Positions 40,469-50,727 are shown, numbered from the stretch's first letter. The stretch: 64,000 nucleotides of DNA from JAENVT01 sp963805445 (GCA_963805445.1 CAWDUI010000010.1:1-64000); one strand, 5' to 3'. Numbers and translations: made by a program. The notes: a model not told the origin generated them from the sequence alone.

Positions 40469-41191
40469 GTGATCGAGCGCGAAGAGATCGTGGCAACGCC
40501 GGACGGGGAGATGCTCACGTTCATCTTCCACCCCGAACACGATGGCCCACATCCCGTCGTGCTGTACCTGATGGACGCCCCGAGCATCCGCCCGGCGTTG
40601 AAGGACATGGCCTCACGTCTTGCGACAGCGGGCTACTACGTGATGTTGCCGTACCTCTTCTACCGAGGCGGCCCGTTCCGCGAATTCGGCATGAGCGACG
40701 AAGACATGCACCAGCGCCGTGAACTGATGGGAACCGTGACGCCGACGAACATCATCGGCGACGGTGAGGCCCTGCTGGCGATGGCGGACGCCGACCCCAA
40801 CGCCCGTCACGGCAAGGTCGGCGCGGTCGGGTTCTGCATGAGCGGGGGGCTCACGATCGCGCTCGCCAAGGCGATGCCCGACCGCATCGCTGCTGCAGCT
40901 TCGATCCACGGCGCGTGGCTCGTGCGCGACACGCCCGACTCGCCGCACCTCGATCTCGACCGGGTGCGGGCCGAGGTGTACTTCGCCTGGTGCGACAACG
41001 ACGCAACCGCGCCGGCCGACACGATTCCGGTGATCACCTCCGCCCTCGACGCGGCTGGCGTCGTCAACACCGTCGATTTCCTCACCGATGCCGAGCACGG
41101 CTTCGCTCCAGCCGGGCCGCGGTACAACCGGGCAGCGTCGGAGTTGCACTGGGAGCGCGTCCACTCGCTGCTCCGGCGCAACGTGGGTTGA
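40469..41191 (+). CDS. Dienelactone hydrolase family protein
   Basis: 240 residues, GTG start. Alpha/beta hydrolase of the dienelactone-hydrolase type: nucleophile motif VGFCMSGG (Cys near residue 124 in place of Ser), acidic residue in FAWCDNDATAP and His in DAEHGFAPAG. Early segment HPVVLYLMDAPSIRPALKDM matches the strand/helix before the active site. Substrate unknown; such enzymes open lactones or cleave small esters. Downstream lies a REP-like inverted repeat, then a convergent SDR gene. Confidence 0.85.
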   Translation: MIEREEIVATPDGEMLTFIFHPEHDGPHPVVLYLMDAPSIRPALKDMASRLATAGYYVMLPYLFYRGGPFREFGMSDEDMHQRRELMGTVTPTNIIGDGEALLAMADADPNARHGKVGAVGFCMSGGLTIALAKAMPDRIAAAASIHGAWLVRDTPDSPHLDLDRVRAEVYFAWCDNDATAPADTIPVITSALDAAGVVNTVDFLTDAEHGFAPAGPRYNRAASELHWERVHSLLRRNVG

Positions 41192-41204
41192 GGCGCTTGC
41201 CCAA

Positions 41205-41301
41205 CTCGTTGGGCGCGATTTCGGTACTCCCACTACCGAAATCGAACCCGTTGCCCCTGGTCGGGTGCGCTGTGAGTACCTGCCATACCGAAATCGCGCC
41301 C
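41205..41301. repeat. REP-like inverted repeat (GGGCGCGATTTCGGTA family)
   Basis: GGGCGCGATTTCGGTA (41211-41226) is perfectly inverted as TACCGAAATCGCGCCC (41286-41301). A third, partial arm TACCGAAATCG (41234-41244) pairs with 41216-41226 over 11 bp with a 7-nt loop, so two mutually exclusive hairpins are possible. The first 20 bases recur at 21477-21496. Lies between the stops of the convergent DLH and SDR genes. Confidence 0.85.
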
Positions 41302-41376
41302 GACCGGTCTGTTGGCGGATGCAGCGAAACGCCGATCGGCGCGCCGGTGCGCGGCGCCCCGTTGCCGGACGTGTCA

Positions 41377-42126
41377 CTAGCTGATGGTCTCGCCGCCGTC
41401 GACCAGCAGGGTCTGACCGGTGATGAACGAGGCCTCGTCGCTGAGGAAGAAGCAGATCGCCGAGGCCAGCTCGGCTGCCGTGCCCATGCGCTGCATCGGC
41501 ACCTTCTGGCCAAAGATGCGCTCGCCCTGTTCGAGGTCGCCACCACGGTCCAGCATGAGTGGCGTGGTCATCCCGGTGATCGTGCGACCCGGCGCGACGC
41601 AGTTGACTCGCACCTCCGGCAGCGCTTCGAGACACAGTTGCCGGGTGAGTCCGGTGATCGCCGCTTTGGCCGCGCCGTAGGGGACGTTGTTGCCGTTGGC
41701 CGTGAATGCCGCGGTCGAGGCGATGGTGACGATCGAACCCCGGCCGCGGGCCTTCAGCATCGGCAGCGCGTGCTTGCAGACGTTGAAGGTGCCGCCGACG
41801 TGGACCTCGAGCATCCGGTTGAAGCGCGCCGTGTCCCACTCCGCGATCGGGCCGAACTCGGCGTGACCGGCGGCGGCCAGGACGAGGTCGATCCCACCGA
41901 GCCGCTCCACGGCGGCCGACACTGCAGCGGCGACCGCGGCGTCGTCTGCGACGTTCGCGGCGAGACCGATGCACCCGGGCAGGCCGGCAGCTGCGGCCTC
42001 CGCCCGCTCCAAGTCGAGATCGACGATGGCCGCCCGACCGCCCTCTGCGACCACTCGTTCGGCGGTGGCGAGGCCGATGCCGCTCGCGCCACCGCTGACG
42101 AACAGGACCTGGTTCTCGAAGCGCAT
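41377..42126 (-). CDS. Short-chain dehydrogenase/reductase
   Basis: 249 residues, classical SDR. Cofactor motif VSGGASGIGLA (TGxxxGxG), AIVDLDLE with an Asp after beta-2 favouring NAD(H), LAAAGHAEFG (NNAG region), and the catalytic Ser in IASTAAF with Tyr/Lys in YGAAKAA. C-terminal LLVDGGETIS closes the fold. Substrate unknown. Convergent with the DLH gene; divergent from the methyltransferase. Confidence 0.93.
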   Translation of the reverse strand: MRFENQVLFVSGGASGIGLATAERVVAEGGRAAIVDLDLERAEAAAAGLPGCIGLAANVADDAAVAAAVSAAVERLGGIDLVLAAAGHAEFGPIAEWDTARFNRMLEVHVGGTFNVCKHALPMLKARGRGSIVTIASTAAFTANGNNVPYGAAKAAITGLTRQLCLEALPEVRVNCVAPGRTITGMTTPLMLDRGGDLEQGERIFGQKVPMQRMGTAAELASAICFFLSDEASFITGQTLLVDGGETIS

Positions 42127-42217
42127 TGCTCAATTGTGCGACATGGGTCAGCGCAACAGCAAGATCTGCGGACCGGTGGAATACTCTCGCCGCGATCGGA
42201 CGACAGGAACGGCTGCG

Positions 42218-43229
42218 ATGAAACCGAACCAAGGACAAACCGAGGCCTGGAACGGTGGTGAGTCGGTTCACTACGTCAGCAACGCCGACCGGTATGACCG
42301 CCAACTTGCCCCGTTCACCGAGGCGCTGATGAACCACCTGCGAATCGGGCCGGACGACACGGTGCTCGATGTCGGCTGCGGCTGCGGGGTGACGACACTC
42401 CAGAGCAGCTGAGGGCGCGAAGGCCGCGGTCGGCGTCGACATTTCTCACCCGTTGATCGGAATCGCCTCCGACCGGGCGTGGGCAGCGGCGGTCGGCAAC
42501 GCCAGTTTCCTGGTCGCTGATGCGCAGACCCATGAGTTCGGCGACGGCGAGTTCGATGTCATCGTCAGCCAGTTCGGTCTGATGTTCTTCGACGATCCCG
42601 AGGGTGCGTTTGCGAACCTTCGACGTGCGCTCGCACCCGGTGGTCGGGTCGCCTTCATCTGCTGGCAGGATCTCGTCGCCAACGAGTGGTTGATGGTCGT
42701 CGGCAAGGCGGTGGCCCGGTACGTCGAGCTCCCTGATCTCGGTGGGCGCGCTGGTGGACCCGGCATGTTCGCGCTCAAGAAGCCAGATGAGACGACCGCC
42801 CTGTTGACCGAGGTGGGATTCACCCAGATTGTCGTCGAGCCGGTCTCGACGACGATCCTGCTCGCCGGGGGTGGAACGCTTGATGAATCCATCGACTTCT
42901 TGTTCGGAATGGGCATGATCCGCGGTCTGCTCGGTCGACTCGAAGGTGACGTGCACGACGCCGCGGTCGACGAGATTCGCGCCACGCTCGCCGAACACTA
43001 CGAACCGGGCATCGGCGTACGACTCGGGGCGGCCGGTTGGCTGGTTCTCTGCGCGCAACTAGCGATGCCCGCGCACCCGGCTCGGAGTGTTTCGAGGTAC
43101 CCACGCAGGCGCCAAGAATCACAGGGCTGGTGTGGAGTGTTTCGAGGTACCCAGGTGGGCGCCAAGAACTCCACAGGACCGTGGCGCGTCCGGTACGCAC
43201 AGGAGTCGATAGCCGAAGCTGATGGCTAG
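42218..43229 (+). CDS. Class I SAM-dependent methyltransferase (one frameshift)
   Basis: About 336 residues after removing one extra A near 42404. SAM-binding motif I VLDVGCGCGVTTLQ, motif II VGVDISHP, then FDVIVSQFGLMFFDDPEGAF (motif IV) and LAPGGRVAFICWQ. The recognisable domain ends near GAAGWLVLCAQ; the remaining ~60 residues (RYPRRRQ... onward) are encoded by a 50-bp tandem repeat and look like unrelated read-through, so the original stop was probably near 43070. Substrate unknown. Confidence 0.82.
43084..43175. repeat. Two tandem 50-bp REP-like units
   Basis: GGAGTGTTTCGAGGTACCCA occurs at 43084 and 43134, both followed by a GGCGCCAAGAA block; the period is exactly 50 bp. The second unit is bounded by TGTGGAGT (43131-43138) and ACTCCACA (43168-43175), making it an imperfect palindrome. 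It is embedded in the 3' end of the methyltransferase reading frame. Confidence 0.85.
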
Positions 43230-44208
43230 CGTGGCTGCGATGGTTGCCGAATCACGCCGCGGGCAACTGCTGACCATGAAGCTCAGCACGCTGGCTCGTG
43301 ACCACGGTGCGGGGCCCGACCTCGAGACCGTCCCTTTCGCGCTCGGTGCGGCGGCGACCGACGGTGCAGTTGGTTGGGTGTTGCTCGAGGATCAGCCACA
43401 ACGCGGCCTCGGCCCGGCGCTGGCCTGGGCAGTTCGGACCAAGGTCGAACGACTCCAGATCCTGGCCGAGTCGGGCACCGGTGTGCTGGCGCGGCGTGCC
43501 ACTGCGTTCCGGCTTCCGATCGAGGTCTGGCACGTCGCCGAGCGCGCCTTGCTTCCGGCCATCGCCGAGGCGTTGCCTGCCCCACTCGATGCTCCTGAGG
43601 GCCACGACAAGTTTCGCCACTGATCATCGACGGGGGCGCTGTCCCCACGGTCGAGCATGGGGTGTTGATCGGTGAAGTTCGCGGGCTCGAGGTGTGTCGC
43701 GTCGTGACCGACGAGATCACGGGGACCCCGAGGCTCGAGGTGGGGGTCGGTCAGCACGATCGCGAGGCGTTCCAGATGCTTCACGGCGACGTGCCGACTG
43801 TCGAGGCGCTGGCCAAGGTGGTCGCCGCCGTCGAGCCCCACCGCCGGTACGGCGCCGACCCTCACCCACTCAACCGTCTCGGCCGGGAGCAGGCGCTGCG
43901 TGCTCGGCTGATCGACGAGCCGTCCTTGGTTGGCGCCTCGCGCGTCGACGCCATCTCGTCACCACTCGCCCGCCCGAACCTGAAGGACCCGCAGCCGAGC
44001 GTGGCACGGGCCGTGATCGACGGCGTGCAGACGACGTTGGTGGTCAGCACGGGCGTCGATCTGGAAGTGGTGCCGTTCGCCACCGACGCACGCCTGGCGG
44101 TCTGGCTGTGTGACGCGCATCGTCGTGCCGACCCGCGATGCTTTTCCGGTCCAGTTCGATATCGCCGCGCTGCTGGTGGATCCGATCGAGATCATTCCGG
44201 TCCGTTGA
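43222..44208 (+). CDS. Conserved-position protein of unknown function (two frameshifts)
   Basis: About 328 residues if a missing base near 43621 and an extra base near 44115 are corrected. No signal or membrane segment. Segments: GWVLLEDQPQRGLGPALAWA, VWHVAERALLPAIAEALP, GVLIGEVRGLEVCRVV, RYGADPHPLNRLGREQALRA, and the C-terminus TRDAFPVQFDIAALLVDPIE. I do not recognise the family. The start is uncertain: ATG 43222 overlaps the methyltransferase end; ATG 43240 is also possible. It ends 20 nt before prfA, so it may be co-transcribed with it. Confidence 0.65.
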
Positions 44209-44228
44209 GGCCGTAACCTCCTCGATCG

Positions 44229-45293
44229 GTGTTCGAACGACTGGCGTCCCTGGAAGATGAGTTCATCTCGCTCGAGGTGAGCCTCAGCGATCCCGACGTG
44301 GTCGGTGATCATGACGCGCTGCGCCGGGTGTCGAAGCGCTACAAGGAGCTGACGCCGGTGGTCGAGTGCCTGCGAGCCCACCGCGAACGATCTGCCGACG
44401 CGCAGGCCGCACGAGAACTGTTGGTCGACGCGTCCGAAAGCGATCGGGTGATGCTGCGAGCCGAGTTGGCCGACGCCGAGGCCGACCTCGCCGGGTACGA
44501 GGAGCAGTTGCGGTTGCTGATGCTGCCCAAGGATCCCAACGACGGCAAGGCCGTGATCATGGAGATCCGCGGCGCCGAAGGTGGCGAGGAGGGCAACCTC
44601 TTCGCCGGTGACCTGTATGAGATGTATCGCAGCTTCGCGGCGATGAAGGGGTGGTCGGTCGAGGTGTTGTCGCACGACCCCAGCGATCTCGGTGGGGTCA
44701 ACCTGGTGACGATCCTGATCAACGGTGACACGGCGTGGAGCCGGCTGAAGTTCGAGGGCGGCACGCATCGCGTGCAGCGTGTACCGGCCACCGAGAGCCA
44801 GGGGCGCATCCACACGTCGTCCGCCACCGTGCTGGTCCTTCCCGAGGCGGAGGAAGTCGAGATCGAGATCGACGAGCGCGATCTGGAGATCGATGTCTAC
44901 CGATCGAGCGGGCCGGGCGGACAGGGGGTCAACACCACCGACTCTGCCGTGCGCGTCACCCACCTCCCGACCGGTGTGGTCGTGGCGATGCAGGACGAGC
45001 GCAGCCAACTGCAGAACCGGGCCAGGGCGATGCTGGTGTTGCGCGCCCGATTGTTGAAGCTGGCCCAGGACGAGCAGGACGCCGCCAAGTCGGTCGAGCG
45101 TCGAGCTCAGGTTGGTGGAGGTGGGCGCGGCGAGAAGATCCGCACCTACAACTTCAAGGAGAACCGGGTCACCGACCATCGCATCGGCTACACGGTCTAC
45201 CGGCTGCAAGAAGTGCTGGCGGGCGATCTCGACGATCTCGTCGACGCCTTGACCGCCGACGAGCGGGCCCGCCAACTCTCCGGCGATGAGTGA
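44229..45293 (+). CDS. prfA: Peptide chain release factor 1
   Basis: 354 residues, full length, GTG start. Releases peptides at UAA and UAG. The anticodon-like tripeptide P-A-T is in HRVQRVPATESQGRIHTSSA, identifying RF1 rather than RF2. The peptidyl-transferase motif GPGGQGVNTTDSAVR has the GGQ near residues 230-232. C-terminal RTYNFKENRVTDHRI is also family-typical. Overlaps prmC, which methylates the GGQ glutamine, by 8 nt. Confidence 0.98.
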   Translation: MFERLASLEDEFISLEVSLSDPDVVGDHDALRRVSKRYKELTPVVECLRAHRERSADAQAARELLVDASESDRVMLRAELADAEADLAGYEEQLRLLMLPKDPNDGKAVIMEIRGAEGGEEGNLFAGDLYEMYRSFAAMKGWSVEVLSHDPSDLGGVNLVTILINGDTAWSRLKFEGGTHRVQRVPATESQGRIHTSSATVLVLPEAEEVEIEIDERDLEIDVYRSSGPGGQGVNTTDSAVRVTHLPTGVVVAMQDERSQLQNRARAMLVLRARLLKLAQDEQDAAKSVERRAQVGGGGRGEKIRTYNFKENRVTDHRIGYTVYRLQEVLAGDLDDLVDALTADERARQLSGDE

Positions 45294-46149
45294 TCGCACG
45301 ATCAGCTGGGGCGAGCTGTGGAACGAGACGGCGACCCGCCTCGATCGTCACCGCGCCCGCTGGGTCTGTGAGGTCGCCTCGGGCCACGACGGCGACGAGT
45401 TCCTGGCGATCCTCGGTCATCCCGCATCGGAACGCGCCGCGGCCCGTCTCGACGCCATGCTGGCCAGGTTGGCAGAGGGCGAGCCATTGCAATACGTGCT
45501 CGGTCGGTGGGGTTTCCGTCATCTCGATCTGATGGTGGATCCGCGGGTGTTGATTCCCCGGCCGGAGACCGAGCTGGTGGTCGATGTCGCCTTGCGGCAC
45601 GCCCGTTCGCTCGACCGTCCGATCGTCTGCGCCGATCTCGGCACCGGAAGTGGAGCGATCGGTCTGTCGCTGGCCTTCGAGCTGCCGATCGACGGGGTCA
45701 CCGTGTGGTTGACCGACCGGTCGTCCGATGCCCTCGACGTTGCCCGCGCCAACGCCGCTGGCATCGGCCGGGCGGCAGCCAACGTACGGCTCGCCCAGGG
45801 TGACTGGTTCACGGCGCTGCCGGCGAGCCTCATGGGCGGGCTCGGGTTGGTCGTCTCCAACCCGCCGTACGTCGGCGACGATGATCCTGAATTGGAGGCG
45901 ATCGTGCGCCAATGGGAGCCGGCTGTCGCGCTGTTCGCCGGAGCCGACGGACTCGACGCGATTCGTGATCTGATCGCCGAGTCGGGGCGCTGGCTCCGTC
46001 CCGGTGGGTGGCTCGTCGTCGAGATCGGCTCGACGCATGGGCGTCAGGTGACCGAGTTGATGCACGCCGCCGGCTTCGCCGACGTGTCGATCACGGCCGA
46101 TCTGAATGGGCACGATCGCGTCGCCGGTGGCCGGCGAGGCGACTCGTGA
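45286..46149 (+). CDS. prmC: Release-factor glutamine N5-methyltransferase
   Basis: 287 residues. Methylates the GGQ glutamine of RF1/RF2. N-terminal helical domain with GEPLQYVLGRWGFR, then PRVLIPRPETELVVD, SAM motif CADLGTGSGAIGLSLA and the catalytic NPPY (VVSNPPYVGDDD, about residue 192-195). C-terminal GGWLVVEIGSTHG completes the fold. ATG overlaps the prfA end. In related genomes a Sua5/TsaC gene follows; here a TerB-like gene converges instead. Confidence 0.96.
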   Translation: MSDRTISWGELWNETATRLDRHRARWVCEVASGHDGDEFLAILGHPASERAAARLDAMLARLAEGEPLQYVLGRWGFRHLDLMVDPRVLIPRPETELVVDVALRHARSLDRPIVCADLGTGSGAIGLSLAFELPIDGVTVWLTDRSSDALDVARANAAGIGRAAANVRLAQGDWFTALPASLMGGLGLVVSNPPYVGDDDPELEAIVRQWEPAVALFAGADGLDAIRDLIAESGRWLRPGGWLVVEIGSTHGRQVTELMHAAGFADVSITADLNGHDRVAGGRRGDS

Positions 46150-46165
46150 CGTGAGGTACTCCGCG

Positions 46166-46534
46166 TCAGGCGAAGCGCGCCGCGACCTGGCCCAGCAGTG
46201 ACTCTTCCTCACTGGCGATGTCGTGGTCGACACCCGCGACATCGCGCGCCGCGGAGAACAGCGAGTGCCGCAGCACGATGCTGGCGATCCGGTCGTCGAT
46301 GTCGTCGAGCAGGGCCTCGGTCTTGTGCGCGGCCACGGCGTTGCGGACCTTGGCCATTGCCTCGCCGAGGTACTGATCGAACGAGAACGTCGAGGACTCC
46401 CAGCCCGAGTCGTCGCTGATGTTGCGGATCTCGTCGAGCTCGTCTTCGGAGATGTGCCGGTCGGCCACCATGACGAGGAGCAGCAACTCGATCACTGCTT
46501 CGTGTTCACGGTCGGCGGTGGCGTGAACCGACAC
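46166..46534 (-). CDS. TerB-like domain protein
   Basis: 122 residues, all helical. The stretch EAVIELLLLVMVADRHISED then ELDEIRNI resembles a TerB-type (tellurite resistance B-like) metal-binding core with acidic pairs at helix ends; SEEESLLGQVAARFA ends it. The role of stand-alone TerB domains is not established. Convergent with prmC (stops 16 nt apart). Confidence 0.65.
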   Translation of the reverse strand: MSVHATADREHEAVIELLLLVMVADRHISEDELDEIRNISDDSGWESSTFSFDQYLGEAMAKVRNAVAAHKTEALLDDIDDRIASIVLRHSLFSAARDVAGVDHDIASEEESLLGQVAARFA

Positions 46535-46580
46535 ATGGCTGTAGAGGTCGCGCAGTCGGTTGATTCATCTCAGGCGCAAC

Positions 46581-48696
46581 CTAACCGGTGCGGAGCGGCG
46601 CAATGAAGCGCCGGAGGAAGTCGAGCTGGTGCAGGAGCATGTTCTCGGCCACGACTTCTTGGGGCGTCATGTGCGTGACCCCGACCAGCGGCAGGACCTC
46701 GTGCGGCTTCCCGGATGCGAGAAGTGCCGACGAGAGCTGCAGCGTGTGGGCGGCGACGACGTTGTCGTCGGCGAGACCGTGGATCAACAGCAGTGGCCTG
46801 GTCAGCGCGCCTGCCAGCGGCAGGAGCGAAGAATTGGCATACGCCGTGTCGTCGACCGTCGGGTCGCCGAGATAGCGCTCGGTGTAGTGGGTGTCGTACA
46901 GGCGCCAATCCGTCACCGGCGCCCCGGCGATTGCAGCGTGGAAGACGTCGGGCCGGCGCATCACCGCCAAGGCGGCGAGGTAGCCACCGAAGCTCCACCC
47001 GCGGATCCCGACGTGGTCGAGATCGAGCGGATAGTCGTCGGCGGCGGCCTGCAGCGCGTCGACTTGGTCGTCGAGGATCGCTGACGCCAGATCGAGGTGG
47101 ACGGCTCGCTCCCATTGGCTGCCCCGACCGGGTGTTCCGCGGCCGTCGATCACCACGACGGCAAAGCCCTGGTCGGCGAACCATTGGGACAGGGCATAGC
47201 GGATGCGCGATGCCAACACGTATTGCACATGCGGCCCGCCGTACGGGATCGAGCAGCACCGGCAGAGGCGAACCATCGTGATCGCGGGGCAACAGCACGG
47301 CGGTCGCCAGGCGACGATCGCCGTAGCGATGCAGCGAGACGTTGGGGTCGATCAACGGTTCCTCGGCGAACGAGGCGATCACCGGGCCATCGACGACCTT
47401 CGTCAGCGAACCGCAGCTGTCGAGCGTGCTGCTGCGCAACACCGTGGTCGTGCCGCCATGGGCGGCGGTGTGGATGCCCGGCTCGTCGCTGATGCACGTC
47501 AGCTCGTCGTCACTCCATCTCCACACGTGTTGCACGGTCGGGTCGTCGATCGGGTTGGCCAGGATGATCGCCGTGCTTCCGTCGACGGCGACCACGGCTC
47601 GTACCTGGAGGTCGGTGGGAGTCGACGGCCACCCCATCGATCAGCAGGCGACGGAGGCCGTCGCGATCCGCTGCCATCACGAGCCGACCGTCGTCGAGCT
47701 CGTTGGGCGTGCCCGGCACGAGTTCGACCCAACTGTCGTCGCGGTCGGTGAAGATCGGCGACGTGTCGCCGGTCGTGGGATTGGCCTCGAGCACCTGCAG
47801 GCTTCGCTGGTCACGCGACTGGACCGCCAGCAGCAGCCGCTCCGTTCGACGCCCAGTGCACCGCCGTGAGGTACGGGAACTGCTCGCGATCCCATTCGAT
47901 CGCGATCGACCCGCCGTCGAGCGCCAGCACGTGCAGTTCGACGATGGCGTTCGCGGTGCCGGCAGCCGGATAGCGGATCTCGCGAGGAGGTTGATCGGGC
48001 GCGCCCGGCTCGGCGATGTACCAGCGCATGACCGGCGACACATCGACACGGCAGGCCGCGATCAGCTGAGCCGTCGGGGCTCCACCAATACCCGCGATAT
48101 CGATGCAGCTCCTCACCGGCGATGTAGTCGGCCGATCCCCACGACACCTCGGGGTCCTCGTCGCTGGCCAGCTCCCAGCTACTGCCGTCCAGCTCGGCGA
48201 TGCGCAGTGCACTCCCACAGACGTACGCCAGACGACCCGCAGCGGGGTCGGGGCGGGGATCGAAGACGGGTCCGTCGACGACCAGTTCGCGGGCAACACC
48301 GCTGATGAGGCCGGCGACGAACAGCCGCCCGGCGAGCGGGAAGGCGACGACCGTGACGGAACTGTCGGTCGCGAACGTGGTGACTCCGGAGGCCGTCTCG
48401 CGCATTCGTTCGCGCCGTGTGCGCTCCGCTGCGGGCAGGTCGTCGGGGTCGAGTTGGGCGAGCAGCGCCAGTGGATCAGCGATCAGCCGCTCTTCGCCGG
48501 TGGCGACATCGAGCACGTAGAGGCAGTTGATCGGATCGTCGCCGGCCCGGCTGCGGATGAACACGATTCGCCGGCCATCGGGCGATACCACGAGGTTGCG
48601 CGGCTCGCCGAGCGAAAGCCGTCGGGTGCGGGCGAACTGGCGCGGGAAGGTGTCTGCGGGAATCGAGGTGTCGTGCTCGGCGGAGTCGAGTGTCAT
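46581..48696 (-). CDS. S9 family peptidase, DPP4-like (four frameshifts)
   Basis: About 703 residues after removing four extra bases (near 48069, 47852, 47618 and 47244). The N-terminal half is a beta-propeller (LVVSPDGRRIVFIRSRA; YWWSPDGQLIAACRVD; PNELDDGRLVMAADRDGL). The C-terminal catalytic domain carries DGRGTPGRGSQWERAVHLDL, the nucleophile GIRGWSFGGYLAAL, acid in LIHGLADDNV and base His in VGVTHMTPQEV. This is the DPP IV/acylaminoacyl-peptidase arrangement; no signal peptide is seen, so probably cytoplasmic. Its ATG overlaps the stop of the upstream alcohol dehydrogenase (ATGA). Confidence 0.88.
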
Positions 48697-49737
48697 GGCG
48701 TCACCATGATCTTGGCGTGCTGCTCCGGGTCGGCGAGGTCGCGGAACGCTCCGGGGATCCCATCGATCCCGACCGCCGCTGTCACCCACGGGGCGAGGTC
48801 GACCTTCCCGTCGGCGATCGATGCCAGCGCCGAGCTGAACTCGCCCGGCTCGTAGCCGAACGCGAACTGCAGGCTGAGCTCGCGACCGATCCCCAGCATC
48901 GGGTGGAAGCGGTCCTCTTGCATGCATGCGCCCACGACGAGGATGCGCGCATCCTTCGGCGCCATGCGCATGGCTTGGTCGATCATTCCCGGCACCCCGA
49001 CCGCCTCGAAGATCACCGGTGTGCGCACGCCGTCGGCTTGACGCCATGCCTCGATGGCCGGCGTGACCCGTGGGTCGACCACGACATCGGCGCCGAGCAG
49101 TTCGGCCAACGCCCGCCGCTTGCTGGAGAAGTCGGCGGCGACGATCGGGCCGATGCTGCGCATCTTCAGCTCGGCGATGCACGCCAACCCGACGGGACCG
49201 CAGCCCAGCACGATCGCGCTCTCATTCGTGGTGATCCGGCTCTTCGCCACGGCGTGCACGCCGACCGCAAGCGGCTCCGTCAGGGCAGCGATGTTCGCGG
49301 CGAGGCCGTTGGGGACCTTGATCCCGACCATCTCGTTCAGCACCATCAGCTCCGCGTAGCCGCCGTTGTAGGCGTTGGAGAAACCCAGCGCGTGCAGACC
49401 GGCAGCGTCGAACGCCACGGGGAGGCCGACCACGATGTCGCCGGGCTTCAAGTTGGTGCAGCCGGGTCCGGTGTCGATCACCTCGCAGCAGAACTCGTGC
49501 CCCATCACGGTGTCGAGCTCTGGCTCGAACATCGTGAGCTGCATGCGGATCCGGAGGTCGATCGGCGTTCAACTCGTTCATCAGCCGCCTGCTCTCCTCG
49601 CCGTGCTGCAAGAGGTGCAGGTCACTTCCGCAGATACCGCACGCCAGGACGCGGGTCAGTACCTGCCCGGGGCCTGGCGTTGGATCAGGGATCTCATCGA
49701 CTCGAAGTTGCCAATCTCGCATCACCGCGGCGCGCAT
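48693..49737 (-). CDS. Zinc-dependent alcohol dehydrogenase family protein (one frameshift)
   Basis: About 347 residues after removing one extra base near 49546. Medium-chain dehydrogenase: catalytic zinc ligands in ACGICGSDLHLLQHG and MGHEFCCEV; GDIVVGLPVAF and the cofactor loop VLGCGPVGLACIAEL follow. The four-Cys structural-zinc lobe usual in yeast-type ADHs is not seen, only shortened. Ends PEQHAKIMVTP. Substrate not predictable. Co-transcribed with the S9 peptidase (4-nt overlap) on the minus strand. Confidence 0.88.
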
Positions 49738-49788
49738 TGCCCCGACCGTACTTCTTCGCCGATCGGTGCGTGCCGTCGACCGTCGCCG

Positions 49789-50727
49789 TCACGTGCTGAA
49801 GTGGGCGATGGCCTCGATCACGACCGCCCATGCCGCGTCGGCGTCCACGCCGGTCAGCCGGTCGCAGTTCGGATCCGGCCGATCGAGCAAGGTGCGCTGA
49901 TCGATCACGGTCATGCCCCGAGTGTGTTCACCAGCGGTCTCCACCACGACGTGCGAGAACGACCTGGCGAACAGCTCCGGGTGGGTCAACGCCATGACGG
50001 CGAGTGGATCATGGACTGCAGCGCCGCGCATGTCCTCGTGCCGGCGCACATACGTACCGCTGAAGAACGTCATCAGGTCGGCAAGCGTGGCTGCCAGGCG
50101 ACCGGGAATGGTGCCCAATTGCGAGATCCGCTCCGGTGTGGCTTGAAGCTGATGCGTCACGTCGAGCCCCGCCATGATCAGCGGGCCGCCGTAGTCGAGC
50201 ACCATCGCTGCGGCCTCCGGATCGGCCCAGATGTTGAACTCGGCGGTGGCCGTGGTGTTGCCGAACAGCCCGCCACCCATGAACGAGATACCGGCGATGC
50301 GGGCGGCGATGTCGGGTGCGGAACGGAGTGCCAGCGCGATGTTGGTCATCGGGCCGGTCGGAACCAGCCAGACACCATCGTGGCTGCGGACGGTCTCGAT
50401 GATGAACCCGACGGCGTCACGACTGGCGGGCGGGCCCGACGGCGGCGGGAGCTCGGCTCCGTCGAGACCACTCTCGCCGTGCACGTAGCCCGCGTGCCGA
50501 GCCGGCGCGAGCAGCGGACGGTTGGCGCCGGCGTGCACGGGCACGTCGATTCCGAGCAGATCGCGGACCACGATCGCGTTGTGCGTGGTCGACTCGAGCG
50601 GGGCGTTGCCGGCGACCGTGGTGATGCCGAGCAGGTTCGTGTGATGCGCGGCGACGACCATGGCGACCGCGTCGTCGTGCCCTGGATCGCAGTCGAGGAT
50701 GATCGGTGGGCGGATGCTCGGTGCCAT
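49789..50727 (-). CDS. Inosine-uridine preferring nucleoside hydrolase
   Basis: 312 residues. Hydrolyses ribonucleosides to base and ribose. Calcium-binding motif IILDCDPGHDDAVAM at residues 10-20 (DxDPGxDDA), GITTVAGNAPLE, VPTGPMTNIALAL and FMGGGLFGNTTATAEFNIWADPEAAA with the conserved Asn/Asp. The C-terminal His (HDPLAVMALTHPEL) completes the active site. No neighbours in the same pathway are seen, apart from the divergent lipoprotein. Confidence 0.94.
   Translation of the reverse strand: MAPSIRPPIILDCDPGHDDAVAMVVAAHHTNLLGITTVAGNAPLESTTHNAIVVRDLLGIDVPVHAGANRPLLAPARHAGYVHGESGLDGAELPPPSGPPASRDAVGFIIETVRSHDGVWLVPTGPMTNIALALRSAPDIAARIAGISFMGGGLFGNTTATAEFNIWADPEAAAMVLDYGGPLIMAGLDVTHQLQATPERISQLGTIPGRLAATLADLMTFFSGTYVRRHEDMRGAAVHDPLAVMALTHPELFARSFSHVVVETAGEHTRGMTVIDQRTLLDRPDPNCDRLTGVDADAAWAVVIEAIAHFST

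Noticed and set aside
43084..43175. Insertion sequence remnant.
   Set aside because: No transposase frame and the unit is only 50 bp; a REP-like element is a better fit.
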